A DNA stretch of 64,000 nucleotides, taken from contig NZ_LT984798.1 in the NCBI RefSeq assembly GCF_900243745.1, positions 924,501-988,500 on the forward strand. The letters run 5' to 3'. Positions 51,881 to 61,020 of the stretch are shown piece by piece (position 1 is the first letter of the stretch; the number at the start of each line of letters is the position of its first letter). The notes below the pieces were generated by a model. That model worked only from the letters and a program-made list of their open reading frames with translations, was not told where the DNA came from and did no database searches. Made by a program: the position numbers and the translations under genes. The stretch comes from Desulfovibrio sp. G11 (lineage in GTDB: Bacteria; Desulfobacterota; Desulfovibrionia; Desulfovibrionales; Desulfovibrionaceae).

Positions 51881-52935
51881 AATGCCTCCAGCATCAGATA
51901 GCCCAGACGGCACCACTCAAGGGCGCTGGGGACGACATTGGCTCCCGGCTCACGGATTACAACGTCCGCAACGCCGTCCAGCGACGACACGGCGGCAAGC
52001 AGACGCGACAGCACAAGGCTTTCGCCGGGGGCAAGTCGGGCAAATTCGACTTGCAGCACGGTGGTGACTGCGGGCTTGAGCGTGACCAGGGTTGCGCCAT
52101 TGCTGACGCGCAGGGCCACAGTCATGTCAACCGGCTTAGGCACGGGCGCGTAAACCGTGGCTGCCTTGGCCGTGCAGGGGCGCTCTGCGTCAATCTTGGC
52201 CTGGCATGCGGTAACAACATCCTCGCCGGGAATGCCGTCCTCACCGACAATAACAATATCAACTGTGCCCGGTCCCTGCCGCAGGGGATAGACCGTGGCA
52301 TCCGCCACGCCGGGAACAGACCGCGCCCAGCGGCGATAATCCGCCGCCGTGCCGCCTGCTGGCGGGTTGCGCATGTAGTCAAGCAATGTCGTAAGCATGC
52401 TGGCGTTGCTCTCGGCATCGGTGCCTCCGGCCAGATCAAGCAGACCCTTGGCCTGCACACCAGACGGCGCTGACAACAGCGTGACCTGCATGCCGACGAC
52501 ATCCGGTAGCGCCCCGGCCTGTGCAGCCTCGCATGGGGCGGACGCTGTTACAGCCTCGCCCGTGCCTGTAAGGGTTACGGCAGCTGTGGTCTGATACACG
52601 GTGCCGTCGGCATCTTTGGCCTGGGTATAGGCGGGCACAATAGAGCCGGGGCGACCTGTGACCGTAATTGTGCCTGTAGCTTTGGTGGCCGCGCGGCGCG
52701 TAATGCCGCGCAGGGCGCAATGTTGCTCCAGATATTCCGGGTCTGCGGTGTCAGGGATGATCTGGCGCACTATCCATGCCTGATGATCGTACAAGCCCTC
52801 GGCGGCGCTGGCTGTGCCAGTGGCGCGTATATAATTGTCGCTGTCCGCATCAGTATGGGCGGCAGGGTCAAGGTTGCGCATGTCGCGCAGCATGCGGGTA
52901 CGGATGCTATCAAAGCTGGGAATGGTGTACGGCAT
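51877..52935 (-). CDS. Mu gp47-like (J-family) baseplate wedge protein
   Basis: A 352-residue baseplate_J protein. YLEQHCALRGITRRAATKATG near residue 75, a variable middle, and the GRPGSIVPAYTQAKDADG segment are typical. It forms the wedge ring with gp46 and gp48. Confidence 0.88.
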   Translation of the reverse strand: MPYTIPSFDSIRTRMLRDMRNLDPAAHTDADSDNYIRATGTASAAEGLYDHQAWIVRQIIPDTADPEYLEQHCALRGITRRAATKATGTITVTGRPGSIVPAYTQAKDADGTVYQTTAAVTLTGTGEAVTASAPCEAAQAGALPDVVGMQVTLLSAPSGVQAKGLLDLAGGTDAESNASMLTTLLDYMRNPPAGGTAADYRRWARSVPGVADATVYPLRQGPGTVDIVIVGEDGIPGEDVVTACQAKIDAERPCTAKAATVYAPVPKPVDMTVALRVSNGATLVTLKPAVTTVLQVEFARLAPGESLVLSRLLAAVSSLDGVADVVIREPGANVVPSALEWCRLGYLMLEAL

Positions 52936-52937
52936 GC

Positions 52938-53291
52938 CTAGCCCCCTACCTGCACAAAATGCTCAAATGTATACGGCGTACCCGTGGCGTCCACCACCTC
53001 AACAAGCATCAGGCAGCGCCCGTCATGCGGCTGCTGCGTTGTGACCGTGACAGAGCGGGCGCGGCCTTCCCGTATAAGCTGCTCAAGGGCTTGTTCTGCA
53101 TATTGCCGGGCAAGTAGCTGGATGCGTGGCACGTCTTTTTCGCGCTGCAACTCGTGCAGGCGGCTGCCAAGCGTTGTGTCGGCCCACCATGTGCCGAGCG
53201 GCGTGCAAAGGCGCAGGTAGACCGCATTGCCAAGATGGCTGATGCGGCTGCCTGTGTAATCGCCTGTTGTGGGGTTAATTTGCGCGTCCAT
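52938..53291 (-). CDS. Mu gp46-like baseplate protein
   Basis: A 117-residue GpW/gp25-like wedge protein (MDAQINPTTGDYTGSRISHL, AVYLRLCTPLGTWWADTTLG, then IREGRARSVTVTTQQ). Stop lies two bases before the gp47 start. Confidence 0.85.
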   Translation of the reverse strand: MDAQINPTTGDYTGSRISHLGNAVYLRLCTPLGTWWADTTLGSRLHELQREKDVPRIQLLARQYAEQALEQLIREGRARSVTVTTQQPHDGRCLMLVEVVDATGTPYTFEHFVQVGG

Positions 53292-53334
53292 CGTTGTCTC
53301 CGTGCGTCTTGTGTAACAAGACGGCGGACAGAAA

Positions 53335-53359
53335 AAAGACTGGCGCGCGTCAGCGGTTG
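53335..53359 (-). repeat. 25-base prophage intergenic repeat, copy 1
   Basis: The same 25 bases (with near-palindromic core CTGGCGCGCGTCAG) recur at 59499-59523. Here they lie 1 base beyond the gp45 stop; there 6 bases beyond the stop of the secreted moron protein. Confidence 0.7.
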
Positions 53360-53360
53360 G

Positions 53361-54008
53361 CTATTGGGGCTGACCTGTACTGCCGCTGCCCGTCTGCACG
53401 CCCGTGTGGGAATGCTGGGTGAGGCTGATGCCGCCCGCAGTGTGGTCGCCGGTGGATGTCATGCTGCCGCTCTGGGCAATGTCGCCCGTGATTTTGACAT
53501 TGGCGGTCATTGCAACAGTGTCGCCCTTTTCGCCTGTGGCCGTCAGGTTGCCGGTGACAGTTGTTTGCGGAGTGTCAATTATGACACCGTTTCCCGCTGT
53601 AATTTTGGCATGGTTTTTAACATTGATATTGAGATTATCGCAGTCTATTTCGACTATGCGCCCGGCTTTGATATGGACGTACGCGCCCTCCTGACTGTAC
53701 ATGCGGGCCTCACCGGGGGCGACCTTGAGGCGATACGCGCCGTGCTCGGTGGCAATGACCACGCTGGCGCTGCTGCGCCCGGCCAGGGGCAGCACGATAA
53801 GCTGACTGTCTGCGGGGATGCCGCTGGAAAAACCAAACTGCTGCAAAACCTCAACAGCCTGCACAGCCTCGCCAGCCAAGCCCTTGCCCTGCGCCATTTG
53901 CAAGGCCGGGTCGCCGTTTAACGCGGTCAGCCGCGCACGGTACGGCAGCCGCAAGGCCCGCATAAACCGCGCAATACGGGCGTCTATCATATCTGTTATG
54001 CTTGGCAT
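53361..54008 (-). CDS. Mu gp45-like baseplate spike
   Basis: A 215-residue spike protein with an OB-like N-terminal part, a beta-helical middle of short repeats (ITAGNGVIIDTPQTTVTGNL) and the apex motif QHSHTG, whose HxH binds iron at the tip of the membrane-piercing spike. It lies 10 bases after the gpP gene. Confidence 0.85.
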   Translation of the reverse strand: MPSITDMIDARIARFMRALRLPYRARLTALNGDPALQMAQGKGLAGEAVQAVEVLQQFGFSSGIPADSQLIVLPLAGRSSASVVIATEHGAYRLKVAPGEARMYSQEGAYVHIKAGRIVEIDCDNLNINVKNHAKITAGNGVIIDTPQTTVTGNLTATGEKGDTVAMTANVKITGDIAQSGSMTSTGDHTAGGISLTQHSHTGVQTGSGSTGQPQ

Positions 54009-54017
54009 GTCGGCCCC

Positions 54018-55112
54018 TTAGTCAAAGTCATAATCACACTCATCGCCGTCAGATTTCTTCTTTCTCTTGTGCGGCTTTCTGGCAGTGTCAGGCAGCCACA
54101 CGCCCCAGGGCTTGAGCACAAGCTGGGTTGTCGTACCCTCGCGCCCACCCACAAAGGTGCGGCGGGCAAGCATCGTTGTGATGTCGCATTGCAGGGCATC
54201 AGAGCGCAGGCGCAGGCGCATGCCCGGCTGCCAGGGCTTGCCGTTTTCAATGGCATGGCCGCGTACACGAACGGTGATGGTAAGGCTTTCCATGATGCCA
54301 TCAGTAATGATTTTTCGGGCGCGACGGCTGGCCATGTCTGTACTGTCCACATGCCCCTCATCACGTATGAGGGGCCGATAGAACCACGCACCCTTATCTT
54401 TGACCGTATGCGTTAGCTGGGTGTCGGCTTCATCATCCTCACCGCCGATGCTCTGCCCAAGCACTGTGACCTCGCTGTAACGGCGGTTACAGCTTTCCTC
54501 CAGCGTAATATCCAGCACATTATTGCCCGTGCCGTCTTTGACCAGCACAAGTTCTGCGTCCACTGCCCGGCTGTAGTCCGGCGCGGCCACCATGAGGGTG
54601 CCGTCCGGCTCAAACCACGGCCAAAGGCCGCTAGCCTCGGCTGCGCGCTGCAAAGCCTCCCACGCCGACATGCCCGGCTCTACAGCTACCTTCTTGTACG
54701 CAGCGCCGCTCGATTGCACCTTGATTTTGTCCACGCCCACGGGTCGCAGCATGCTTGCGCACACCTCGGCCACTGTGACCTCGCGTTGGGTCAGTATGGG
54801 CGCGGAGCAATCAAGCAAGATGGCTGCGCCGTCTCGCCCGGAAAGTTCCAGCGACGACTCGTTTTTGCTGATGCGGCGGCGCAGGCTGTCAATACGGCCT
54901 GTGAGTATCAGGCTGTCGCCCTCGCGCACTTCCACCTTTGCCCACGGGCGCAGGTAACCGGGCAGCTTGCCCGCCGGTATGCCCAGGCTCATTTGCCACG
55001 CATCGGCGGGTGTAAACAGGTCGCTGTCTATAGAGTATCGCAGCCAGTCGCGGTGGGTGTGGCCGTCAATGGTGATGCTGATTGCGCTGCCGCTGTCGGA
55101 ATTATTTTGCAT
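54018..55112 (-). CDS. Mu gpP-like baseplate hub (gp44)
   Basis: A 364-residue gpD/gp27-fold hub protein (ISITIDGHTHRDWLRYSID, then VEVREGDSLILTGRIDS, then AWEALQRAAEASGLWPWFEPDGTLMV). The ATG at 55112 overlaps the gpN stop by 11 bases. A basic KRKKK and an acidic tail end the protein. Confidence 0.85.
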   Translation of the reverse strand: MQNNSDSGSAISITIDGHTHRDWLRYSIDSDLFTPADAWQMSLGIPAGKLPGYLRPWAKVEVREGDSLILTGRIDSLRRRISKNESSLELSGRDGAAILLDCSAPILTQREVTVAEVCASMLRPVGVDKIKVQSSGAAYKKVAVEPGMSAWEALQRAAEASGLWPWFEPDGTLMVAAPDYSRAVDAELVLVKDGTGNNVLDITLEESCNRRYSEVTVLGQSIGGEDDEADTQLTHTVKDKGAWFYRPLIRDEGHVDSTDMASRRARKIITDGIMESLTITVRVRGHAIENGKPWQPGMRLRLRSDALQCDITTMLARRTFVGGREGTTTQLVLKPWGVWLPDTARKPHKRKKKSDGDECDYDFD

Positions 55113-56463
55113 AAACGAGCATCTCCTGGCCTTTGGCGATAAAATTGGGGTTGCGCACCTGGGGGTTAATGCGCACAAGCTCCCGGCTGCGGGTGTGGTC
55201 GCCATAGAGCCGGAAGGCCAGAAGGCGCGGATTGCACGGCGTAGGCACGGAATAGGATATCAACGGCGGACGGGCGTTAAGCGCCGCCTCGCCAAGCTGC
55301 TGGATGCCGTGCGCGGCATCGCGCAAGCCTTCGGCGGCGGCATGCCAGCGCGATTCCGGCAAGCTGGCGCGCACATAGGTGAGGCAGTCTTGCACGCGGG
55401 CGCGGGTATTGCCGGTGAGTGCCTCCACCTCGCCCGGCGTCATGCGGGGCGTTGCCACCTCGGCCACGAGGGCCGCTGCCGTGGCGGTTGCCAGTGTATT
55501 GGTCTGTGCCAGCATGGCGTAGGTCACGGCTTGGGCGCGGGCCGTCTGGCGACTGGACGGGGCATCTGTAGCCGCAGGCACGGCAGCAGGGCCTGCTTGC
55601 CGCACTGAAAGCTGCTCACTGCTGGCAGAATTTTGCGGGCCAGTAATCCACGAATCGCCGTAGGCGCTTGAGCCAACAGCATATGTGGTTTGCGGCTTGT
55701 CAGACGAAAGGCTGACGCGCGGAAAAACGCCCGACAACGACGACAATCCGGCAAATGTGCCAAGGCCGCTGACCGCGCTGGCAGCGCTGAACTGGCAGGC
55801 CAGCAGGTCTGTCACAAAGCCCACCGGAGAATCAATATAGGAAACAGCAGTGCGCACAACAGCCCCGGCCCCGTCATACACGTCGAGAATGGCGCGCAGT
55901 TCCGTGAGTACTGCGCCCTGCACATAGGCAGCGGCCTCTTGCAGGGGGGCCAGCGTTTCAGCCAGAGCTGCGCTGGCTTCATTCATGGCGGACGTAAGGC
56001 CAGAAAGCATACTGGCCTGCGCCTTGTCGGCAAGGCCGCGCATACTCTTGGCGTCAAAGAAGGGATTATCAAGCGAGGCTTCAATAAATTCAAAGTCAAC
56101 AGCGGCGTAGTCGCGCGTTTCAGCATCATGCTCGATATTCCAGTGTTTGACGCACACTTGCAGGGTGCCGAACAGCGGATGCACCAGCTCACCCTTGCCG
56201 GATTCTTCAAACGCCCTGACAAGGGCGCTGACTTCGGACAGGTAATTGCGGCCCCAAAAGATCGCCCTGACGGGCGTAAGCCGGGCCTTGCGGCCCAAAT
56301 CTTCCACCTCCGCGCCGGGGCGGTACGGGTATTCATGCACGGCGAGGGATTTTTCGCCCTTGTCGCTGATGCCCGCCACCTGAAACTTGACGCCACGGAA
56401 CGAGGCGTCAAGCATGGTGGCCCAGGGGGAAGCGACTTCATTCAGGGTGTTCAGCAGGGACAT
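55102..56463 (-). CDS. Mu gpN-like DNA circularisation / tail protein
   Basis: A 453-residue protein whose first 120 residues (ASPWATMLDASFRGVKFQVAG..., FWGRNYLSEVSALVRAFEE) match the DNA circularisation protein N-terminal domain. The C terminus has a LysM-like end (CNPRLLAFRLYGDHTRSRELVRINP). Alanine-rich middle. Confidence 0.82.
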   Translation of the reverse strand: MSLLNTLNEVASPWATMLDASFRGVKFQVAGISDKGEKSLAVHEYPYRPGAEVEDLGRKARLTPVRAIFWGRNYLSEVSALVRAFEESGKGELVHPLFGTLQVCVKHWNIEHDAETRDYAAVDFEFIEASLDNPFFDAKSMRGLADKAQASMLSGLTSAMNEASAALAETLAPLQEAAAYVQGAVLTELRAILDVYDGAGAVVRTAVSYIDSPVGFVTDLLACQFSAASAVSGLGTFAGLSSLSGVFPRVSLSSDKPQTTYAVGSSAYGDSWITGPQNSASSEQLSVRQAGPAAVPAATDAPSSRQTARAQAVTYAMLAQTNTLATATAAALVAEVATPRMTPGEVEALTGNTRARVQDCLTYVRASLPESRWHAAAEGLRDAAHGIQQLGEAALNARPPLISYSVPTPCNPRLLAFRLYGDHTRSRELVRINPQVRNPNFIAKGQEMLVYAK

Positions 56464-56468
56464 GGGGG

Positions 56469-58553
56469 CTACCTCCGGGTATCGTCGCGCACAAGCCGCC
56501 GCGTAACGGCCTCGGCTATGCGGTCGCCGTCAATATCCAGCTTGTTTTCTATAGTCACAGAGATGGGCTGCTGCGCCGCCTGCTGCTGGACGTATTGCAG
56601 GGCTTCAAGATAATCGTCGGGCAGGGGGTGCTGGCCCTGTGAGGCTGCCTCGTCTCCCCATAGAGCCTCCCCTGTAGCCTTGCCTGCCATGCCCCCGGAA
56701 ATATAGCCCATAATGCCGCCAATGATGGCACCGGCGATGTTGCCAATTAACGGGAAAGCGCTGCCAACAGCTGCGCCCATGCCCGCCCCGGCCAGAGCAC
56801 CGCCAAACTCACCATACGTTTCCATATAGCGGGTATTTTTTTCTGCGGTGGTCAAGCTGGCGTCATTGGCGGTATTGTGGATTTTGAGCGCAGACGTACC
56901 CAGCATGATGATTGGGGCCGCCTTGGCGGTCATTTCGGCCCCGGTTAACAGGCCCTTGGCCGCCCCCTGCATGGCGCTGCCGCCACCGAGCAACGATACT
57001 GCTGCGCCGCCAGCGGCTGCCGTGGTGGCGGCGGTTGCGCCGCCAACGGCAGCTTGTGCCGCTACGGGGTGCGCCTGCGCCAGCTCTGCGGTATTGCGCA
57101 AGGCGGTATTTACAGGGGCTTTCACTCGATTATATACGCCTGTAGTAGCAATATCCTTTTCATTGGCAAGCTGTTGCTGGGCGTAATCTCCCGTGCTTGA
57201 CATGACATCAAAGGAGGCTTGCGTGCTGCCCTTGGCCTGCTGGAGAGCTTCATGCACTTCCTTGATGGTATCCTTTTGGTTCATGGCCCCCACAAGGCCA
57301 AGCAGGGCTTCGCGATCTCGCAGTACCTTGCCCACAGCAGTGCCTTGCAGTATTTCCGCGGCCTGTTCCATCAAAGCCCGCCGCTCGTCTTTATCGCTGG
57401 TGGCCGCTATCTTTTTTTGCAGGGCCTGAAAACGTTTGTCTTTGGCGACCACACGGCTTTGCACCAAATCCACAAAGGTGGAGACAGGGTCTTTGCCCTG
57501 CATGCGCCCTTTCGCCAACTCTTCTGGCAGGTGAATCTTTTGCTGCTTAAAATTCTTGATAACATCTTCGCTTGTGAGCTTGCCGAGCAGGTTGAAATAG
57601 GCGTTGCCTGCCTGGTCATTGCTGCCTGTGACCTGCGCAATGCCCTGCAAATTGGCAAGATGGGCATCAAAGCCTGACATACCCTTCATGCCCTTGCCAG
57701 CGCTGATGATTTGCGGCAGCCAGCGCGCCATGTCTTTCAACTCAAACTGCCCGACCTCGCCCGCCTTGATGGCCTTATCCAAGGCCAGTTCGGCTTCATC
57801 CGCTGTAAATTGCTTCTGGCTGATGCCCTTTAAAAGGATGTTTGCCAGTTCTTCGCCGCTGGCCCCAGAAGCCGTAGCCCCCTTCATAATGACGGGCAAA
57901 AGCTTGTCTTTGGCCGTGGACTCGTCAACAGCGCCTGATGCCAGCATGGCGTTGAGGGTCGCTGCGGCGTCCTCTCGCGTGCCGCCACCCTGGCGGACGG
58001 CGGCAACAATGGCGGCATCAAGATCACCCATGCCAGCAATGCGCCCTGCGGCATCGCGATCTCCATAGGCCACGTTGGACATGCTGGCGAGCTGCTTTTC
58101 ATAGGCCACGGGCTTATCCATCGCAGCCTTGGCCACATAGCCCGCAGCACCCAAAGCCGCCGCGCCGCGCATGGCCGTACCCATGCCACGGCCAAGGATG
58201 CGCATTTGCCCGGCGGCATCGCGTACAGCCTGCCCGACACCCTGCATGTTGTTGCGCATGGCAGATGCCTGCCGGTCGGCGGCCTGTATGGCGTCCTTAA
58301 CCTGCCGGGTATTGCGGGCCGTTGCATCCATGCTGCGGCTGGCATCCTGGGCGGTACGGTTAACTGTGTCCATGCTGCGGGCAGCGTCGGCCGCATCCTT
58401 GGCCGTGCGCTGCATGCCCTGGCTCTTGCCGATGGAATCAACGGCAGTGCCGGTTTTTGCAGCGGTTTTGCCCAAAGAGTCCAGAGCCGTACCCGCAGGG
58501 CGCGACAGATTGTCTTTAAGCTTCAGTTCCGCTTGTACTTGCAGGTCTGACAT
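56469..58553 (-). CDS. Tail tape measure protein
   Basis: A 694-residue tape measure protein. N-terminal coiled coil with Mu-like SDLQVQAELKLKDNLSRPAG, a conserved region (about 160-300), glycine/alanine-rich membrane-like segments near 505-620 (AAQAAVGGATAATTAAAGGAAV, GGIMGYISGGMAG). Its length implies a tail of about 100 nm. Confidence 0.88.
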   Translation of the reverse strand: MSDLQVQAELKLKDNLSRPAGTALDSLGKTAAKTGTAVDSIGKSQGMQRTAKDAADAARSMDTVNRTAQDASRSMDATARNTRQVKDAIQAADRQASAMRNNMQGVGQAVRDAAGQMRILGRGMGTAMRGAAALGAAGYVAKAAMDKPVAYEKQLASMSNVAYGDRDAAGRIAGMGDLDAAIVAAVRQGGGTREDAAATLNAMLASGAVDESTAKDKLLPVIMKGATASGASGEELANILLKGISQKQFTADEAELALDKAIKAGEVGQFELKDMARWLPQIISAGKGMKGMSGFDAHLANLQGIAQVTGSNDQAGNAYFNLLGKLTSEDVIKNFKQQKIHLPEELAKGRMQGKDPVSTFVDLVQSRVVAKDKRFQALQKKIAATSDKDERRALMEQAAEILQGTAVGKVLRDREALLGLVGAMNQKDTIKEVHEALQQAKGSTQASFDVMSSTGDYAQQQLANEKDIATTGVYNRVKAPVNTALRNTAELAQAHPVAAQAAVGGATAATTAAAGGAAVSLLGGGSAMQGAAKGLLTGAEMTAKAAPIIMLGTSALKIHNTANDASLTTAEKNTRYMETYGEFGGALAGAGMGAAVGSAFPLIGNIAGAIIGGIMGYISGGMAGKATGEALWGDEAASQGQHPLPDDYLEALQYVQQQAAQQPISVTIENKLDIDGDRIAEAVTRRLVRDDTRR

Positions 58554-59039
58554 GGCGCTTTTTCCATTTGCGCCAGTTCAGGCGCAGGCTTTTGCAGGAC
58601 GTTGTTTTACTTTTTTGCGGGTAAAGTATGGCCATAAAGGCTTCCAGCTCATCCACGGGCATGGCGCGGACATCCTCCAGCCGAAAGCCCTTGCGCACCA
58701 GCGCGGCCTCCGCTATGCGGAGGGTGTGGAGGGGGCCGCGCTGGCGCTGGCGAGCTTTTTTAGCAGATCGGCCTCCGCAGATTCCAGCGCACCATAATCA
58801 TAGGCGGGCAGATCGGCCAACAGGTCGGCATTGATTTTTTCGGCAGGGATGCTGCCCAGGCGAGTCATGCACTGCGCCCACTTGTAACGGGCGATACGCG
58901 CCAGACTGGCATCCGGCCCGGCTTCTTCCAGGGCGTTTTCCATTTCTTCCAGGGTCGGGACGCGCAGCGTGAAGTCTTTATGAAACACGCCGTCACGCTC
59001 AAGGCCGAACATGAATTTTCCGTCAACGGTGATGGGCAT
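58516..59039 (-). CDS. Tail assembly chaperone fusion made by -1 frameshift (gp41/gp42-like)
   Basis: Codons 94-95 of the short chaperone are AAA AAG in the context A AAA AAG (58761-58755), the E. coli dnaX-type slippery heptamer. After a -1 slip the frame stays open for 79 more codons (..LRIAEAALVRKGFRLEDVRAMPVDELEAFMAIL...) to 58516, giving 174 residues. The gene position just before the tape measure is where contractile and siphophage tails use this trick. The extension reads like a genuine helical domain. Confidence 0.75.
58713..59039 (-). CDS. Tail assembly chaperone, short form (gp41-like)
   Basis: A 108-residue protein (MPITVDGKFMFGLERDGVFH... LRVPTLEEMENALEEAG) of the Mu gp41 type. 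Zero-frame product of the frameshift locus. It starts 3 bases after the tube gene. Confidence 0.82.
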   Translation of the reverse strand: MPITVDGKFMFGLERDGVFHKDFTLRVPTLEEMENALEEAGPDASLARIARYKWAQCMTRLGSIPAEKINADLLADLPAYDYGALESAEADLLKKLASASAAPSTPSA

Positions 59040-59042
59040 TGC

Positions 59043-59420
59043 TTACTCCTTGATTTTATCAACGGCGAACAGTGTCAGATCGCGCTTGGCTTCGCCTTCG
59101 CTTTCATACTGGTCGCTCACATCCTGCACCACGCAGCCGGTGTATGCCGTGCGCTGGCCCTTGCCGCTGACCGGGTAAATGACCAGCTTGGCGTCCACAA
59201 CGTTTGACCAATCCTTTTCCTTGCCGTCTACGGGGATGGGTACGGCCACGGTAAGCTCATAGGTGGCCACGCCCGTGCTGTACCCGGCGATGCGCCGCCT
59301 ACGGTTCATGGTTTTTACGGGCATGCGGCCAGTGGACTCCTTGGCGCTGAAACTGGCGCACTCGATTTCTTCGCCATCCACCTCAAGGACGACTGCCCCC
59401 ACATATTCCTGAATAGCCAT
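59043..59420 (-). CDS. Mu gpM-like tail tube protein
   Basis: A 125-residue tube protein (MAIQEYVGAVVLEVDGEEIEC, then GYSTGVATYELTVAVPIPVDG). GGAG precedes the ATG at 59420. In Mu the tube gene follows the sheath directly; here two moron genes lie between. Confidence 0.85.
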   Translation of the reverse strand: MAIQEYVGAVVLEVDGEEIECASFSAKESTGRMPVKTMNRRRRIAGYSTGVATYELTVAVPIPVDGKEKDWSNVVDAKLVIYPVSGKGQRTAYTGCVVQDVSDQYESEGEAKRDLTLFAVDKIKE

Positions 59421-59461
59421 CGTCGGCTCCTTTTTGGGTTTAACGGGCGGCAAAAAGCAAA

Positions 59462-59493
59462 GCCCGCACTGCCACAATAGTGGCAGCGCGGGC
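59462..59493 (-). terminator. Terminator between the moron cassette and the tube gene
   Basis: GCCCGC-(1 mismatch)-CTGCCAC / GTGGCAG-GCGGGC with a 4-base loop, then TTTGCTTTTTG on minus. It lies in the sense direction of the late operon, 42 bases before the tube ATG. Confidence 0.75.
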
Positions 59494-59498
59494 CGAAG

Positions 59499-59523
59499 AA
59501 AGACTGGCGCGCGTCAGCGGTTG
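59499..59523 (-). repeat. 25-base prophage intergenic repeat, copy 2
   Basis: Identical to 53335-53359. Confidence 0.7.
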
Positions 59524-59529
59524 ACGTTT

Positions 59530-59991
59530 TTATTTTATATTTTTGGGACACTGGTCGCCGTATGTGGCGTAAAACTCCCATCCCAATTGTTCAATTAGTG
59601 TACGCTCAAAGCATACGCCACGAACGCGCTTATATAGCTCTTTTGGCTTAGCAGATTTAAAAGCACTTATCGCATCTTCTGCTTCGGGGCCTTTACCAAG
59701 AATTGTATTTATGGACTGCTGTATGCCCTTCAGATAGCGCACCGGCGTTCCATGAACATACGATACACGCAAACTTTTAACTTTACCGTTCTCAAGAAAA
59801 AAAGTTGCTGTAGTCCCCTGGTCGAGGATGAAGGTTTTTACATCTCCTTTATCCAGCACCTGAACACTGTCAAGCGAAAAGACTGCCATCCATTGCGGTT
59901 CAAACTTAGACCAAAGTTGTGGTCGCGCATCTTCCGCGAAGGCAGGCACGGCCAGAAGCAAGAACAGCAGGCAGGCGAACAGTTTTTTCAT
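59530..59991 (-). CDS. Secreted moron protein
   Basis: A 153-residue protein with a clean signal peptide (MKKLFACLLFLLLAVPAFA, cut before EDARP). The mature part is of unknown family and has one pair of cysteines (near the end: GVCFERTL and GDQCPKN) that could form a disulfide. GGAG before the ATG at 59991. A periplasmic protein in a tail operon is not structural; it may alter the host envelope. Confidence 0.7.
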   Translation of the reverse strand: MKKLFACLLFLLLAVPAFAEDARPQLWSKFEPQWMAVFSLDSVQVLDKGDVKTFILDQGTTATFFLENGKVKSLRVSYVHGTPVRYLKGIQQSINTILGKGPEAEDAISAFKSAKPKELYKRVRGVCFERTLIEQLGWEFYATYGDQCPKNIK

Positions 59992-60033
59992 GGTGGGCGG
60001 CTCCTTATATGTGGTTGCCGATAGGGTACAAAA

Positions 60034-60058
60034 AGCCCCCTGCCGAGGCAAGGGGCTG
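60034..60058. terminator. Hairpin in front of the secreted moron gene
   Basis: AGCCCCCTGCC / GGCAAGGGGCT, about 10-bp stem, in the 138-base gap between the two moron genes; TTTTTGT follows on minus. Confidence 0.6.
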
Positions 60059-60100
60059 CAATGCTTTGCGCGACAGTTGGCACTAACCGTTACAGAAAAG

Positions 60101-60126
60101 ACAAGCCCCGCGCTGGCGGGGCTTGT
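60101..60126 (-). terminator. Terminator of the large moron gene
   Basis: ACAAGCCCCGC-GCTG-GCGGGGCTTGT, an 11-bp stem with TTGT-CTTTTC behind it on minus, 4 bases after the stop. Confidence 0.75.
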
Positions 60127-60129
60127 TTG

Positions 60130-61008
60130 TCAGGCGATATCATCCGGCAACGCCGCTAAGCTCATGATTGTGCGTTCGGTTCTTTTTCTTTCATTGATAA
60201 GCTTTTTTACAACACGAACTGTCGCGCTTACTTTTGAGCCATGTTGAAACATCTGTCTCCCTTCACGGACTTCATCCAGAAAGGCAGAATCCTCAACGAG
60301 TGCGGAGTATTCTGTTTCATCTTCTACGTCATAAAAACGCCAATTCTCTGGCTTACCATCCATATGCGGGGTAAGAACTTCCAAAATTTTTTGACTGTCC
60401 TCTTGTGACAAGATACCTGGAGCTTTTGCGAGAACGGCCTTCTTTTCTTCAACGTCTACGGTTGCGGCTTCTTCTAATGCGGGCTGTCCATCTCTGCCGG
60501 GAAAGGTAATGGCCCCTTTCAAGGTCATCCTGCTTGCCCCCTCTTGCAGCGGTGCATAGGCTCCATTAATGTTGACGGTAACAGGCGCGCTGTTATTCAT
60601 AACAACAATATTTGGAGCGACAACTTTCGTGTCTCCATTTGTATTTGTTATCACGATATCTGGCCCCTGTTTTTCCGTTGATACGGGTTTTTCACCGTCA
60701 AGAAATTTTTTTAATTCTACAAGTTGTAAGAGCGACTTGGTCAGCTCTGGCACAACTGGAATCAACCCACCAAAAAAATCAAAAACTAGTTTATAGTCAA
60801 AGGAACCTTCACGGAACCCACCTTTGACTTTTACAGAGACCTTACAATCCCTACCGTACACAAAAGAACTCGCCTTTACTGCCAACTTGGACAACGATAA
60901 AAGAGAGTTACCTAGAACTTCCGCATCAAGTTCATGTTGATCTGCAATACCGCCCTCAATATTAACTGTTAGCTCTTCGCGCCAATCTGGATGAAAAATT
61001 TCTGGCAT
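60130..61008 (-). CDS. Large moron protein of unknown function
   Basis: A 292-residue soluble protein. The N-terminal part (LTVNIEGGIADQHELDAEVLG...YGRDCKVSVKVKGGFREGSFDYKL) and middle beta-rich region (PNIVVMNNSAPVTVNINGAY) recall hypothetical proteins of prophages and islands, but I cannot name a family. It is bounded by a large palindrome upstream and a terminator downstream, so it is an independent unit within the tail operon, the mark of a moron. A defence or anti-defence role would be typical, not shown. Confidence 0.65.
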   Translation of the reverse strand: MPEIFHPDWREELTVNIEGGIADQHELDAEVLGNSLLSLSKLAVKASSFVYGRDCKVSVKVKGGFREGSFDYKLVFDFFGGLIPVVPELTKSLLQLVELKKFLDGEKPVSTEKQGPDIVITNTNGDTKVVAPNIVVMNNSAPVTVNINGAYAPLQEGASRMTLKGAITFPGRDGQPALEEAATVDVEEKKAVLAKAPGILSQEDSQKILEVLTPHMDGKPENWRFYDVEDETEYSALVEDSAFLDEVREGRQMFQHGSKVSATVRVVKKLINERKRTERTIMSLAALPDDIA

Positions 61009-61020
61009 GCTTCCCCCATG

